From VFKU01 sp964620045 (GTDB lineage Bacteria; Hydrogenedentota; Hydrogenedentia; Hydrogenedentales; GCA-2746185): a stretch of DNA of 64,000 nt. Below the pieces are notes generated by a model that made no database searches, was not told where the DNA came from, and saw nothing but the letters and a program-made list of their open reading frames with translations. Made by a program: the position numbers and the translations under genes. This document shows positions 63,913-64,000 of this stretch, one piece after another (the first letter of the stretch is position 1; each line of letters starts with the position of its first letter). The stretch lies in the NCBI GenBank assembly GCA_964620045.1, contig CAZUJL010000011.1, forward strand, positions 65,490 through 129,489, in the 5' to 3' direction.

Positions 63913-64000
63913 ATGTCCAAGGAGAAGTTTGAGCGCACGAAGCCTCACGTGAACATAGGCACGATTGGTCACGTGGACCATGGCAAGACGACGCTGACGA
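63913..64000 (+). CDS. tuf: Elongation factor Tu (5' part)
   Basis: Only the first 29 codons are in the window; the gene continues past the right edge. MSKEKFERTKPHVNIGTIGH and the G1 motif GHVDHGKTT identify EF-Tu. AAGGGAG precedes the ATG. It completes the order rpsL-rpsG-fusA-tuf. Confidence 0.97.
   Translation, partial: MSKEKFERTKPHVNIGTIGHVDHGKTTLT

Noticed and set aside
1..64000. CRISPR array, insertion sequences, prophage
   Set aside because: No regularly spaced repeats, transposase, Cas or phage structural genes were found.

Overview
The window is a GC-rich bacterial chromosome segment with dense coding on both strands. It carries core genes (dnaN, rsmG, asd, trxA, rpsU and the start of a str operon rpsL-rpsG-fusA-tuf), so it is chromosomal. 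The accessory content is typical of free-living heterotrophs of the planctomycete / Hydrogenedentota / Lentisphaera type: Tat-exported Gfo/Idh, aldo-keto reductase, phosphoesterase and aminotransferase proteins, a DUF4838-PA14 protein, a PQQ dehydrogenase, haem c proteins with copper-monooxygenase-like domains, and TPR, Sel1 and ankyrin proteins. The lineage is an inference; phylogeny of rpsL, rpsG, fusA and dnaN would settle it.

Layout. 0-6.5 kb: a GspE/PilB-type ATPase, dnaN between AT-rich palindromes, a sugar-nucleotide epimerase with a probable CTG start, asd, trxA and tRNA-Ser(GGA). 6.5-14.2 kb: a surface-polysaccharide-like block (GT-C-like membrane protein, SGNH hydrolase, AlgI-type MBOAT acyltransferase, membrane-anchored spermidine-synthase-like protein), part of it less GC-rich. 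14.3-20.1 kb: a minus-strand catabolic-looking block (TetR, small membrane protein, FAD aromatic hydroxylase, FAH-fold protein with an export signal, then SDR and enoyl-CoA hydratase). 20.2-25.9 kb: three exported proteins on the plus strand (DUF4838-PA14, Tat Gfo/Idh, HEAT-repeat protein). 25.9-28.2 kb: a Tat-type aminotransferase, then an intergenic region with DnaA boxes and a parS-like palindrome next to rsmG, which holds a second parS-like site.

28.3-40.8 kb: cofactor-independent phosphoglycerate mutase, citramalate synthase, small exported proteins, TMTC-like and GT39-like membrane proteins, TPR proteins, a Gfo/Idh - Sel1 - Gfo/Idh operon, a DUF442-type phosphatase-like protein and a thiamine-binding protein. 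41-53.6 kb: ankyrin protein, Tat aldo-keto reductase, Tat metallophosphoesterase, two haem c / copper monooxygenase-like proteins, SDR, MFS transporter, lipoprotein, PQQ dehydrogenase. 53.8-64 kb: leucine-type dehydrogenase, rpsU with promoter and terminator, an RluD-type pseudouridine synthase, lipoprotein, GT2, an HDAC-family deacetylase overlapping a GNAT acetyltransferase, a DUF1330 protein, and the str operon running off the right edge inside tuf.

Most notable are two near-identical parS-like 14-mers about 0.5 kb apart beside perfect DnaA boxes at 27.4-28.1 kb (a candidate origin/partition region), the deacetylase-acetyltransferase pair, the tandem haem c / copper proteins (one with a predicted cytoplasmic TPR and a membrane anchor), and the FAD hydroxylase translationally overlapping an apparently exported FAH-fold protein. 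No CRISPR array, IS element, integrase or prophage gene was seen.
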